A DNA stretch of 64,000 nt from Corynebacterium frankenforstense (GTDB lineage Bacteria > Actinomycetota > Actinomycetes > Mycobacteriales > Mycobacteriaceae). The stretch is taken from assembly GCF_030211955.1 (NCBI RefSeq), contig NZ_JASODI010000013.1:1-64000 (forward strand), written 5' to 3'. This document shows positions 36,543 through 44,223 of this stretch, in pieces (position 1 is the stretch's first letter; every line of letters starts with the position of its first letter). Position numbers and translations under genes: made by a program. The notes under the pieces are model-generated. The model saw only the letters and a list, made by a program, of their open reading frames with translations, was not told the origin of the DNA and did no database searches.

Positions 36543-37658
36543 TTACGCCGCGAGTCCGTCGATCCCGCCGGCCGGGTCGGCGCCCGCCACGCCGAGGCGC
36601 TCGGCGACCTGGCGGCTGCCGCAGCGTACCCGCTCGGCGACGATCTCCGGGCGGCACCGCAGCTGCGCCTCGCACAGCAGGCGGGTGAGCCGGTGGCCCG
36701 GGAACTCCGTGCGCGCCACCGCCAGCGCGGCGGCCACCCGGTGCCCGTGGCCGGCGGGACCGGCGACCAACGAGTAGAGGCACAGCGCGTTGGCCCGGGC
36801 GTCACCGGTGAGCACCCGCGAGAGCCGCGCCAGGACCCGCTCGGCGGCCCGGGGGCGCTCCAGCACCGTCGCGGCCACCGCGTCGCGCAGGTGGATCTCG
36901 CCGAGGGCGCCCGCCAGGCAGGCGAGATCTTCCGGATCGGCGCCACCGACAAGCCCTTGACCTTGCCTTTCGTCGGTCAAGGCACGTTCGGCCGCGCCGA
37001 CGACGGTCGCGAACGCGGCACGCCCGGCCTCTCCCCCGCGCCGCACCGCGGCCGCCAGGCCGCGGGCGTGCTCGACGGCGACGGTCAAGGCGACGGTACC
37101 GGGCGCGACGTCGTCAATCTCTTCTTCGGCGCGCGCGAAGAACTCCAGGGCGGCCTGCCGGTCGGGCTCGGGCAGCTCACCGCGGCGCAACAGCGGGCCC
37201 ATCGCGGCGGCGGCGACGACCTCGGGGATGCGCCCGCCGTACCAGTCTTCGAGGGGCTCGGCGCCCGGCGGGGAGAACTCGAGCTCGTACGTCCCGCCGG
37301 CCAGCACCCCCTCGGTGCTCCAGCAGCCGAGCAGCTCGGCGTCCCCGGCGCGCGAGGCGGAAAACAGCAGCTCGCAGACGCGGTCGCGCTCGGCGGGCTC
37401 AGTCGTGATGACGAAGGCGGCGATGACGCACCCGCCGCCGGCCCGGTGGGCGTCCAGGCTGCCGAGGGCGGAGTCGAGAGCCTCGGCGCAGACGGGGCGC
37501 AGGTCCACGCGCAGGACGGGGCCTAAGGCGAAGCGCGTGCCGTCGTCGACGAAGGCCGCGAGCACCAGGGAGTCCTCGGGGAAGAAGCCGAAGACGGCGG
37601 GCAGGTTGGCGATCAGGTCTCCGGGAGTGTGCAGGGTGTGTTCCGTGGAATCGGTCAT
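36543..37658 (-). CDS. DUF4192 family protein
   Basis: 371 residues, soluble. The N-terminal block LIANLPAVFGFFPEDSLVLAAFVDDG is the hallmark of the actinobacterial DUF4192 family; GGTYELEFSPPGAEPLEDW and a helical C-terminal half follow. Function unknown. The middle segment carries an exact dispersed-motif copy coding Glu-Ile-Asp-Asp-Val-Ala-Pro. It is convergent with galE and divergent from the PAC2 gene. Confidence 0.85.
   Translation of the reverse strand: MTDSTEHTLHTPGDLIANLPAVFGFFPEDSLVLAAFVDDGTRFALGPVLRVDLRPVCAEALDSALGSLDAHRAGGGCVIAAFVITTEPAERDRVCELLFSASRAGDAELLGCWSTEGVLAGGTYELEFSPPGAEPLEDWYGGRIPEVVAAAAMGPLLRRGELPEPDRQAALEFFARAEEEIDDVAPGTVALTVAVEHARGLAAAVRRGGEAGRAAFATVVGAAERALTDERQGQGLVGGADPEDLACLAGALGEIHLRDAVAATVLERPRAAERVLARLSRVLTGDARANALCLYSLVAGPAGHGHRVAAALAVARTEFPGHRLTRLLCEAQLRCRPEIVAERVRCGSRQVAERLGVAGADPAGGIDGLAA
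37109..37118 (-). repeat. ATTGACGACG dispersed motif inside DUF4192 gene
   Basis: Exact copy in the sense orientation, continuing TCGCGCCC, at the boundary between an acidic helix (RAEEE) and the following helical domain. Confidence 0.55.
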
Positions 37659-37777
37659 GGCGCCATCGTGACCGCAGCCGCCACCCGGCGCGCGGCGGTA
37701 CCCGCCCGCCTGTGGACAACCGCGCGCGATCCACAGGACCGGCCGCGCGGGGCGGCCCGTGAGACGCGGCGCACGGC

Positions 37778-37783
37778 TATAAT
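37778..37783 (+). promoter_or_regulatory. -10 box TATAAT upstream of PAC2 gene
   Basis: A consensus TATAAT, rare in this GC-rich DNA, about 147 bases before ATG 37930. The leader ends with AAGGGAGG as ribosome-binding site. Confidence 0.5.
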
Positions 37784-37929
37784 CGACGGTTCAGACCGGG
37801 GCTTTGACCGCCCGCCGCAGACCCCCACGGAATTATCGGCGGGGCCGGTGGCGTTGTACCCGGTGTGACCGTGAGCGTCCCGCCGACCGGGGCGGTCGCG
37901 GCGAAGCGAGAAGGTAAGGGAGGCACGTC

Positions 37930-38949
37930 ATGAACGACGACGAGCGTCGGATGTACGAGCTGGAGTACCCCACCCCGGAGATCCGGGACGGACACCAGCA
38001 CGGGCCCACCCTCGTGGTGGCGCTGCAGGGGTACGCGGACGCCGGGCAGGCCGTCGAGGCCGTCTCCGAGCACCTGCTCGCCGCCCTGGAGAACCGCCTG
38101 GTCGCCTCCTTCAACACCGACGAGCTGGTCGACTTTCGCTCGCGCCGACCCGCGGTGACCATGGAGGACCACGAGATCATCCGCACCGACGAGATCAACC
38201 TCGACATGCGCGTGCTGCGCGACCCCGAGGGCCGGTCCTTCCTGCTGCTGTCGGGCCCCGAGCCGGACATGCGCTGGAACGCCTTCACCGAGGCCGTCAC
38301 CGACCTGGTCGAGCGCTACGACGTGGAGAACACCATCTGCCTGTACTCCGCGCCGATGACCGTGCCGCACACCCGCCCGCTGGTCGTCTCCGCCCACGGC
38401 AACGCCCCCGGGCTCGTCGGCCGGATGTACCGCTTCGACGGCAAGGTGGTCCTGCCGGGATCGGCCGCGCTGCGCATCGAGGCTGCCCTGGCGCGCGCCG
38501 GGCGCAACGTCGCCGGCTACACCGCGCACGTGCCGCACTACGTGGCCGCCTCCCCCTACCCCGCCGCGACGCTGAACCTGCTGCGCTCGGTCGCCGACGC
38601 CACCGACCTCGACCTGCCGCTGCGCACCCTCGAGCACGACGCGCGCCGGGTGGCCGAGCAGCTGGCCGAGCAGACCGACGACTCCGGTGAGATCCAGCAG
38701 GTCGTGCGCGCCCTCGAGGAGCAGTACGACGAGGCCGTGGAGAAGTACCGCGAGGCCCACCCGCGCGCGGTCATGCCCGGCGAGGCGGAGCTGCCCAGCG
38801 GCGAGGAGCTCGGCGCCGAGTTCGAACGCTTCCTGGCGCGCCTCGACGAGCCGGGTGAGGACGGCGGCGACGGCCGGCACGGCGAGAACGGCGAAGACGG
38901 CGGCGACGGCGAGGGCCCGGACGCCCCGCAGCCGCCCGAGGGCGAGTAG
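37930..38949 (+). CDS. PAC2 family protein
   Basis: 339 residues. The PAC2 (proteasome-assembly-chaperone-like) domain covers about residues 25-250: LVVALQGYADAGQAVEAV, NTICLYSAPMTVPHTRPL, GYTAHVPHYVAASPYPAATLNLLRSV. The C-terminus is a predicted helical segment followed by a Gly/Asp/Glu-rich tail. Corresponds to Rv2714. The family is universal in actinobacteria, including those without a proteasome, and its role is unclear. Strong ribosome-binding site GGGAGG. Confidence 0.9.
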   Translation: MNDDERRMYELEYPTPEIRDGHQHGPTLVVALQGYADAGQAVEAVSEHLLAALENRLVASFNTDELVDFRSRRPAVTMEDHEIIRTDEINLDMRVLRDPEGRSFLLLSGPEPDMRWNAFTEAVTDLVERYDVENTICLYSAPMTVPHTRPLVVSAHGNAPGLVGRMYRFDGKVVLPGSAALRIEAALARAGRNVAGYTAHVPHYVAASPYPAATLNLLRSVADATDLDLPLRTLEHDARRVAEQLAEQTDDSGEIQQVVRALEEQYDEAVEKYREAHPRAVMPGEAELPSGEELGAEFERFLARLDEPGEDGGDGRHGENGEDGGDGEGPDAPQPPEGE

Positions 38950-38968
38950 CCCCGAGCGCCCCGCCCCG

Positions 38969-38978
38969 ATTGACGACG
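38969..38978 (+). repeat. ATTGACGACG dispersed motif, intergenic copy after PAC2 gene
   Basis: Exact copy 20 bases after the stop, continuing TCCCGCCGATCGCCG. This extended sequence differs by one base from the copy after sugR (51251). A GC-rich inverted repeat (GCGCACGCCCGGG / CCCGGGTGCGC) follows. Confidence 0.65.
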
Positions 38979-39062
38979 TCCCGCCGATCGCCGTCGGCGC
39001 GCACGCCCGGGTGCGCGGCCACCCGGCCCGGGTGCGCCCCACGCGCCGAGCGGCCGCCCGGC

Positions 39063-39068
39063 TAGGGT
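39063..39068 (+). promoter_or_regulatory. -10 box TAGGGT of leaderless helicase gene
   Basis: Seven bases separate TAGGGT from GTG 39076; no ribosome-binding site. Confidence 0.5.
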
Positions 39069-39075
39069 GGGCAGG

Positions 39076-41625
39076 GTGAATCTCGCCCAGATGCTGCCCG
39101 ACCTCGACGAGGTGCCCGCCTCCCTCGTCGACGAGTCCATCCTCGACTCGTTCACCGCCTGGACCCGCTCGAAGGGCATCGAACTCTACCCCGCCCAGGA
39201 GGAGGCGGCGCTCAACCTGGTGGCCGGCGACAACGTCGTGCTGGCCACCCCCACCGGCTCGGGCAAGTCGATGGTCGCCATCGCCGCGCACTTCACCGCG
39301 ATGGCCAAGAAGCAGCGCAGCTTCTACACCGCCCCGATCAAGGCGCTGGTCTCCGAGAAGTTCTTCGCCCTGTGCGACGTCTTCGGCCCCGAGCAGGTCG
39401 GCATGATGACCGGCGACGCCACCGTCAACGGCAACGCCCCGATCATCTGCGCCACCGCCGAGATCGTCGCCAACATCGCGCTGCGCGACGGAAAGCGCGC
39501 CGGCGTCGACCAGGTGGTCATGGACGAGTTCCACTACTACTCCGACCCCGAGCGCGGCTGGGCCTGGCAGGTCCCGCTGCTCGAGCTGCCCCAGGCGCAG
39601 TTCCTCCTCATGTCCGGCACCCTGGGCGACACCACGGACCTGCGAAAGGACCTCACCGAGCGCACCGGCCGGGCCACCCAGCTCGTCGGCGCGGACGCGA
39701 AGCGCCCGGTGCCCCTCGAGTTCGAGTACGCCACCGACCCGGTCCACGAGACCATCGAGCGCCTCCTGGAGAACAACCGCGCGCCCGTCTACGTGGTGCA
39801 CTTCTCCCAGCGCGAGGCCACCGAACGCGCCCAGGCGCTGACCTCCCTGAAGCTGCTGACCGACGAGGAGAAGGAGCGCCTGCACACCGAGCTGGCCGGC
39901 TTCCGCTTCACCACCACCTTCGGAAAGACGCTCTCCAAGCTGGTCCGCCGCGGCATCGGCGTGCACCACGCGGGGCTTCTGCCCAAGTACCGCCGCCTGG
40001 TCGAGCGCCTCTCCCAGACCGGCCTGCTCAAGGTCATCTGCGGCACCGACACCCTGGGCGTGGGCATCAACGTGCCCATCCGCACGGTGCTGATGACCGG
40101 CCTGGCCAAGTTCGACGGCACCCGCCAGCGCGTGCTGAAGTCCCGCGAGTTCCACCAGATCGCCGGGCGCGCGGGCCGCGCCGGCTTCGACACCACCGGC
40201 TACGTCGTCGTGCAGGCCCCCGAGCACGAGATCGAGAACATCCGGGCCCGCGCCAAGGCCGGAAACGACCCGAAGAAGCTCAAGAAGGTGCGCACCAAGC
40301 ACGCCCGCGACGGCGAGGTGACCTGGTCGAGGAAGACCTTCGACCGGCTCGTCGAGGCACCGGCCGAGCGGATGCACTCGCAGTTCCGCGTCTCCAACTC
40401 GTTGGTGATCAACATCCTGGCGCGCCCGGGCGACGCCTACGGGCACTTCCGGCACCTGCTGCGCGGCAACCACGAGACGCGCGCCCGCCAGAACCGCGAC
40501 ATCCTGACCACCGTCGGGCTGGTGCGCGGGCTGATCAACGCCGGCGTGGTCGAGCGCGCCCCCGGCGGCGGGCCGGACGAGGCCGGGCGCACCTACCGCC
40601 TGACCCGCGAGGTGCCCCGCGACTTCGCCCTCAACCAGCCGCTGAGCCCGTTCGCCCTGGCGGCCCTCGAGCTGCTCGACCCGGACTCGCCGACGTTCAC
40701 CCTCGACGTCGTCAGCGTCTTCGAGTCCGTCCTCGACGACCCGCGCCCCATCCTACGCGCCCAGCGCAGCGAGGCGCGCGGCCGCGAGATCGCCGAGCTG
40801 AAGGCCGACGGCGTCGACTACACCGAGCGCATGGCCATCGTCGAGGACATCACCTGGCCGAAGCCTCTGGAGGAGCTTCTCGACGCCGCGTTCGAGACCT
40901 ATGCGCGGGGCGCGCCGTGGGCGCGGGAGTTCGACGTCTCGCCGAAGTCGGTCGTGCGCGACATGGTCGAGCACGCCATGACCTTCTCCGACCTGGTCTC
41001 CGCCTACGGGCTCGGCCGCTCGGAGGGCGTGGTGCTGCGCTACCTCACCGACGCGTGGCGCACCCTGGCCCACACGGTGCCGGAGGCCTACTACACCGAC
41101 GAGCTCGACGACATCGTCGTCTGGCTCGGCGAGCTGATCCGCCAGGTCGACTCCTCGCTGGTCGACGAGTGGGCGCAGATGGCCGACCCGGACCAGCCGG
41201 TCTCCAAGGAAGTCGTCGCCCAAGAGCTCGCCTTCGGGGTCACCGACCCCAGCGCGCTGACCGCGAACCGCCGCGCCTTCCGCATCATGGTGCGCAACGC
41301 CATGTTCCGCCTCGTCGAGCTCTTCGCCGACGAGCGGGAGGACGAGCTGGCGGACGCATTCGACTACCTGGACGACGCCCCGGACTTCCCGGCGGCGATG
41401 GACACCTACTTCAACGAGTTCGACGAGGTGGACACCTCGCCGGCCGCCCGCGGGCCCGAGTACTTCCTCGTCGAGGAGTCGAACGAGCGGCGCTGGCCGG
41501 TGCGCCAGATCCTGCGCGACCCCGACAACGACCGCGCCTTCTCGTTCGTCGGCGAGGTCGACCTCGACGCCTCCGACGAGGCCGGCGAGGTGCGCCTGAT
41601 CTCGCTGGAGTTCCGCGGGAAGTAG
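39076..41625 (+). CDS. Superfamily 2 DEAD/DEAH helicase with DUF3516-type C-terminus
   Basis: 849 residues. Motif Q/I region LYPAQEEAALN and LATPTGSGKSMVAIAA; motif II MDEFHYYSD (DEFH rather than DEVH); motif III LLMSGTLGD (SGT instead of SAT); motif VI QIAGRAGRAGFDTTG. The helicase core ends near residue 420 and the remaining half matches the actinobacterial DUF3516 region. It is related to the Ski2/Mtr4/HelY group, so an RNA-processing role is plausible. GTG start inferred from the TAGGGT box. Confidence 0.9.
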   Translation: MNLAQMLPDLDEVPASLVDESILDSFTAWTRSKGIELYPAQEEAALNLVAGDNVVLATPTGSGKSMVAIAAHFTAMAKKQRSFYTAPIKALVSEKFFALCDVFGPEQVGMMTGDATVNGNAPIICATAEIVANIALRDGKRAGVDQVVMDEFHYYSDPERGWAWQVPLLELPQAQFLLMSGTLGDTTDLRKDLTERTGRATQLVGADAKRPVPLEFEYATDPVHETIERLLENNRAPVYVVHFSQREATERAQALTSLKLLTDEEKERLHTELAGFRFTTTFGKTLSKLVRRGIGVHHAGLLPKYRRLVERLSQTGLLKVICGTDTLGVGINVPIRTVLMTGLAKFDGTRQRVLKSREFHQIAGRAGRAGFDTTGYVVVQAPEHEIENIRARAKAGNDPKKLKKVRTKHARDGEVTWSRKTFDRLVEAPAERMHSQFRVSNSLVINILARPGDAYGHFRHLLRGNHETRARQNRDILTTVGLVRGLINAGVVERAPGGGPDEAGRTYRLTREVPRDFALNQPLSPFALAALELLDPDSPTFTLDVVSVFESVLDDPRPILRAQRSEARGREIAELKADGVDYTERMAIVEDITWPKPLEELLDAAFETYARGAPWAREFDVSPKSVVRDMVEHAMTFSDLVSAYGLGRSEGVVLRYLTDAWRTLAHTVPEAYYTDELDDIVVWLGELIRQVDSSLVDEWAQMADPDQPVSKEVVAQELAFGVTDPSALTANRRAFRIMVRNAMFRLVELFADEREDELADAFDYLDDAPDFPAAMDTYFNEFDEVDTSPAARGPEYFLVEESNERRWPVRQILRDPDNDRAFSFVGEVDLDASDEAGEVRLISLEFRGK

Positions 41626-41638
41626 CCCCGGAAAAGAG

Positions 41639-41739
41639 ATTTCCGACGCCCGCGGTGGCCCGCGTGGGCGCGCGTGGGCGCGCCGAGGGTACGCCGAGGG
41701 CGCGGTACCCGCCGCGCCGGGCGGCGCGGCGTCGGAAAT
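41639..41739 (+). terminator. Long inverted repeat after helicase, arms ATTTCCGACGCC
   Basis: A perfect 12-bp arm (41639-41650) pairs with 41728-41739; the 77 bases between are GC-rich with repeated GCGCG and GTGGGCGCGC units that can fold further. No T-run follows. The arm sequence also appears in the sigA terminator and at the 5' end of hrpA (about 44333), so it may be a repeat element used as terminator. Confidence 0.6.
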
Positions 41740-41804
41740 TTCCCGTTCCTCGAATATCACGTGACTTATTAGGGGCCGAGATCACATTCCGAGCGGCGAT
41801 AGGT

Positions 41805-41810
41805 TACCCT
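41805..41810 (+). promoter_or_regulatory. -10 box TACCCT of leaderless oxyR
   Basis: Seven bases separate TACCCT from ATG 41818; no ribosome-binding site. Confidence 0.45.
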
Positions 41811-41817
41811 GATTGAT

Positions 41818-42771
41818 ATGTCGAACAAGGAGTACCGCCCCACGCTCGCCCAGCTGCGGACGTTCGTCACCATCGCCGAGAACAAGCACTTCGGCACCGC
41901 CGCGCAGAAGCTGAACATCTCCCAGCCCTCACTGTCGCAGGCACTCGTGGCCCTCGAGACGGGGCTCGGGGTCCAGCTCATCGAGCGCTCCACCCGCAAG
42001 GTCATCGTCACCGCCATCGGCGAGACGCTGCTGCCCTTCGCCAAGAAGACCCTCGAGGCCGCCGACGCCTTCCTCAACCGTTCCCGCGGCGCCGGCGGCG
42101 AGCTGACCGGGCCGCTGACCATCGGGATGATCCCCACGATCGCGCCCTACCTGCTGCCGACCCTGCTGCCGCGCATGCGCGAGCACTGCCCGCAGTTGAG
42201 CCCCTCGGTCGTCGAGGACAAGACCAAGCACCTTCTGACCATGCTGCGCGAGGGCCAGATCGACCTCGCGCTGATGGCGCTGCCCTCAGAGGCCTCCGGC
42301 ATGGTGGACCTGCCGCTGTACACCGAGGAGTTCGTGGTCGTCGTGCCCGATAACCACCCGCTGGCCGGCGCCCACGACCTCGACCTCGACGTGCTGGACA
42401 AGCTGGACCTGCTGCTGCTCGACGAGGGTCACTGCCTGCACGACCAGATCATCGACCTGTGCCGCCGCGCGGAGATCAACCCGTCGAAGGCCGCGCACGC
42501 CGTCACGCGCGCCTCGAGCCTGACCACGCTGATGCAGCTGGTCTCCGCCGGCCTTGGCGCCACCCTCCTGCCGATGAGCGCCGTCGACGCCGAGTGCCAC
42601 CGCACCGGCGTGGCCACCGCCACCTTCGGCCCGATCGTGCGCGCCGACCGCGAGATCGGCCTGGTCTACCGCTCCTCGAGCTCGCGCGCCCACGAGTTCG
42701 AGCAGATCGGCCGGCTGATGCGCGAGGCCTACGACGAGGCCTCCCGCCCCGCCGAGAAACTGCTCGCCTAG
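41818..42771 (+). CDS. oxyR: Hydrogen peroxide-sensing LysR regulator OxyR
   Basis: 317 residues. N-terminal winged helix (FGTAAQKLNISQPSLSQAL) and LysR effector domain. The redox cysteines are Cys206 in DEGHCLHDQ and Cys215 in IIDLCRRAE, the positions known for C. glutamicum OxyR, so peroxide sensing is well supported. Likely targets in this window include ahpC-ahpD at 56.8 kb; in C. glutamicum OxyR controls katA, dps and ferritin. Starts seven bases after a TACCCT box. Confidence 0.96.
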   Translation: MSNKEYRPTLAQLRTFVTIAENKHFGTAAQKLNISQPSLSQALVALETGLGVQLIERSTRKVIVTAIGETLLPFAKKTLEAADAFLNRSRGAGGELTGPLTIGMIPTIAPYLLPTLLPRMREHCPQLSPSVVEDKTKHLLTMLREGQIDLALMALPSEASGMVDLPLYTEEFVVVVPDNHPLAGAHDLDLDVLDKLDLLLLDEGHCLHDQIIDLCRRAEINPSKAAHAVTRASSLTTLMQLVSAGLGATLLPMSAVDAECHRTGVATATFGPIVRADREIGLVYRSSSSRAHEFEQIGRLMREAYDEASRPAEKLLA

Positions 42772-42829
42772 GCGCGGCGTCCGGACGGCGGGCTGCGGGT
42801 CGCTCCCGCAGCCGCCCGACGCAGCGCGA

Positions 42830-42874
42830 CGGGCCCCGTACCCGGTGGGTCTCACCGGGTACGGGGCCCGTTTT
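42830..42874 (+). terminator. oxyR terminator
   Basis: Perfect 18-bp stem around GGTCT followed by TTTTCT. Confidence 0.95.
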
Positions 42875-42920
42875 CTCGGTCGGTGCCGGGGCGGCGGGGC
42901 GGCGACTCACGCGCGTCCTC

Positions 42921-42966
42921 ATCCGCGCTCAGCGGCTCACGCGATCCGCGCTCAGCGGCTCACGCG
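42921..42966. repeat. 23-bp tandem duplication
   Basis: Two exact head-to-tail copies (42921-42943 and 42944-42966). The core CTCAGCGG recurs further along (near 42995 and 43023), ending at the 3' end of the convergent membrane-protein gene. Confidence 0.85.
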
Positions 42967-43025
42967 CCGCCGCCCGCACCGGCGGTCACCGACACTCAGC
43001 GGCGCTCAGCCGCCCGCACCGAGGC

Positions 43026-44099
43026 TCAGCGGCGCGCGGGGATCACACCGCCGACGGCCTGCCGGTAGGCGTGCGCCTGCGCGTTGTAGGACGCGGGCAT
43101 CACCACCAGCAGCGCCAGGCCGAAGGTGATCAGCGTCAGCACGAAGGTGATCAGGCCGAGCAGGATGCTCAGGCCCAGCAGCGGGAAGAAGTTCTTCAGG
43201 CCGGCGCGGAAGCCCACGCCGATCGCGGCGCCGAAGGAGGCGCGTCGGTCCGCGACCACCCAGGTCCACAGCGCGGTCAGCGGGCCGGCGATCAGGCCGA
43301 CCAGGAGGACCAGCAGCATCACGACGCCCAGGCCGATGAGCGCACCGGCGGGCAGGTCGTCGCCGGTCGAGGTGCTGGCGGCGGAGAAGACGGTCAGGAG
43401 GAGCCCCGGGACCAGGATCACGGCGACGAGGATGCCGACGACGGCGCTGACCACCACGGACATGCCCAGCGTGGGCAGGTAGTTCAGGTTCTCCTTGAGC
43501 ATGCTCCAGTCCACGCGCCCGCGGCTGACGTGGCCGAGGGCCAGGTTGTAGACGAGCGGCATCAGGAACAGCATGCCGAAGTTGACCAGCGAGTTGATCA
43601 CGAAGCCGACCGCGGAGCCGGTCTCGCTGCCGGAGTTGATGTCCGCGGCGACGCCGATGCCGCCGAGCACGCCGACCACGGCCAACACCCCGAGGGTGCC
43701 CAGGACCCAGACCTGCCAGCCCGAGAAGACCGCCCGGAAGCCCCAGGCGATCGACTCGGTGATCGAGACCCGGCCGTCGCCCTGACGCACCGCAGGCTCG
43801 TCGCCGTAGCCGTAGCCCTGGTCGTAGCCGGCGGCGTCGTAGCCGTAGCCCTCGTAGTCCGCGCCGTAGCCCGCGCCCTGGTCGTAGCCCGCGGCACCGT
43901 AACCGGCGCCGGGTTTGCCGAAGTCCTCGCGGTCCTCCGGGTGGGTGGTCGACGGGTAGGCCGGGTAAGAGGGGTACGAGCCGGAGGCCGCACCCTGCCC
44001 GGAGCCGGAGCCCGAGCCGTCACCGGAGCCGGAGCCGGGGGTCATTCCGTCGCGGTCGTCCGCGTCCCCTTTGTCACGGGGATCGTTAGGTCCAGTCAT
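43026..44099 (-). CDS. Polytopic membrane protein with Tyr/Gly-rich N-terminus
   Basis: 357 residues from ATG 44099. The first 110 residues are cytoplasmic and disordered: Ser/Gly repeats, then a GYGYDAAGYDQGYGYG-type segment. About six membrane helices follow (VWVLGTLGVLAVVGVLGG, LIGLGVVMLLVLLVGLIAG, LLGLSILLGLITFVLTLI). The layout resembles Gly/Tyr-rich DUF-type integral membrane proteins of corynebacteria, but I cannot name the family. It is divergent from hrpA with 124 bases between. The Tyr-rich tail could mediate condensate-like interactions; that is speculation. Confidence 0.8.
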   Translation of the reverse strand: MTGPNDPRDKGDADDRDGMTPGSGSGDGSGSGSGQGAASGSYPSYPAYPSTTHPEDREDFGKPGAGYGAAGYDQGAGYGADYEGYGYDAAGYDQGYGYGDEPAVRQGDGRVSITESIAWGFRAVFSGWQVWVLGTLGVLAVVGVLGGIGVAADINSGSETGSAVGFVINSLVNFGMLFLMPLVYNLALGHVSRGRVDWSMLKENLNYLPTLGMSVVVSAVVGILVAVILVPGLLLTVFSAASTSTGDDLPAGALIGLGVVMLLVLLVGLIAGPLTALWTWVVADRRASFGAAIGVGFRAGLKNFFPLLGLSILLGLITFVLTLITFGLALLVVMPASYNAQAHAYRQAVGGVIPARR

Positions 44100-44205
44100 C
44101 GGGAGAGACCCTTTCTTTTCGGTGCACTGAGTTTCGTACACCGTGAGGCTACCCTTTACCCCCGCCTTCCACCGGCCTGCCGGGGTGCGGCGCGCCCGGG
44201 CGGAC

Positions 44206-44211
44206 TAGAAT
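44206..44211 (+). promoter_or_regulatory. -10 box TAGAAT of hrpA
   Basis: TAGAAT lies 12 bases before ATG 44224, giving a leader of about five bases and no ribosome-binding site. Confidence 0.5.
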
Positions 44212-44223
44212 CTCCCCATCGAC

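Noticed and set aside
41797..41817. DtxR-type iron box upstream of oxyR
   Set aside because: Only the first half resembles the consensus; the second half does not match.
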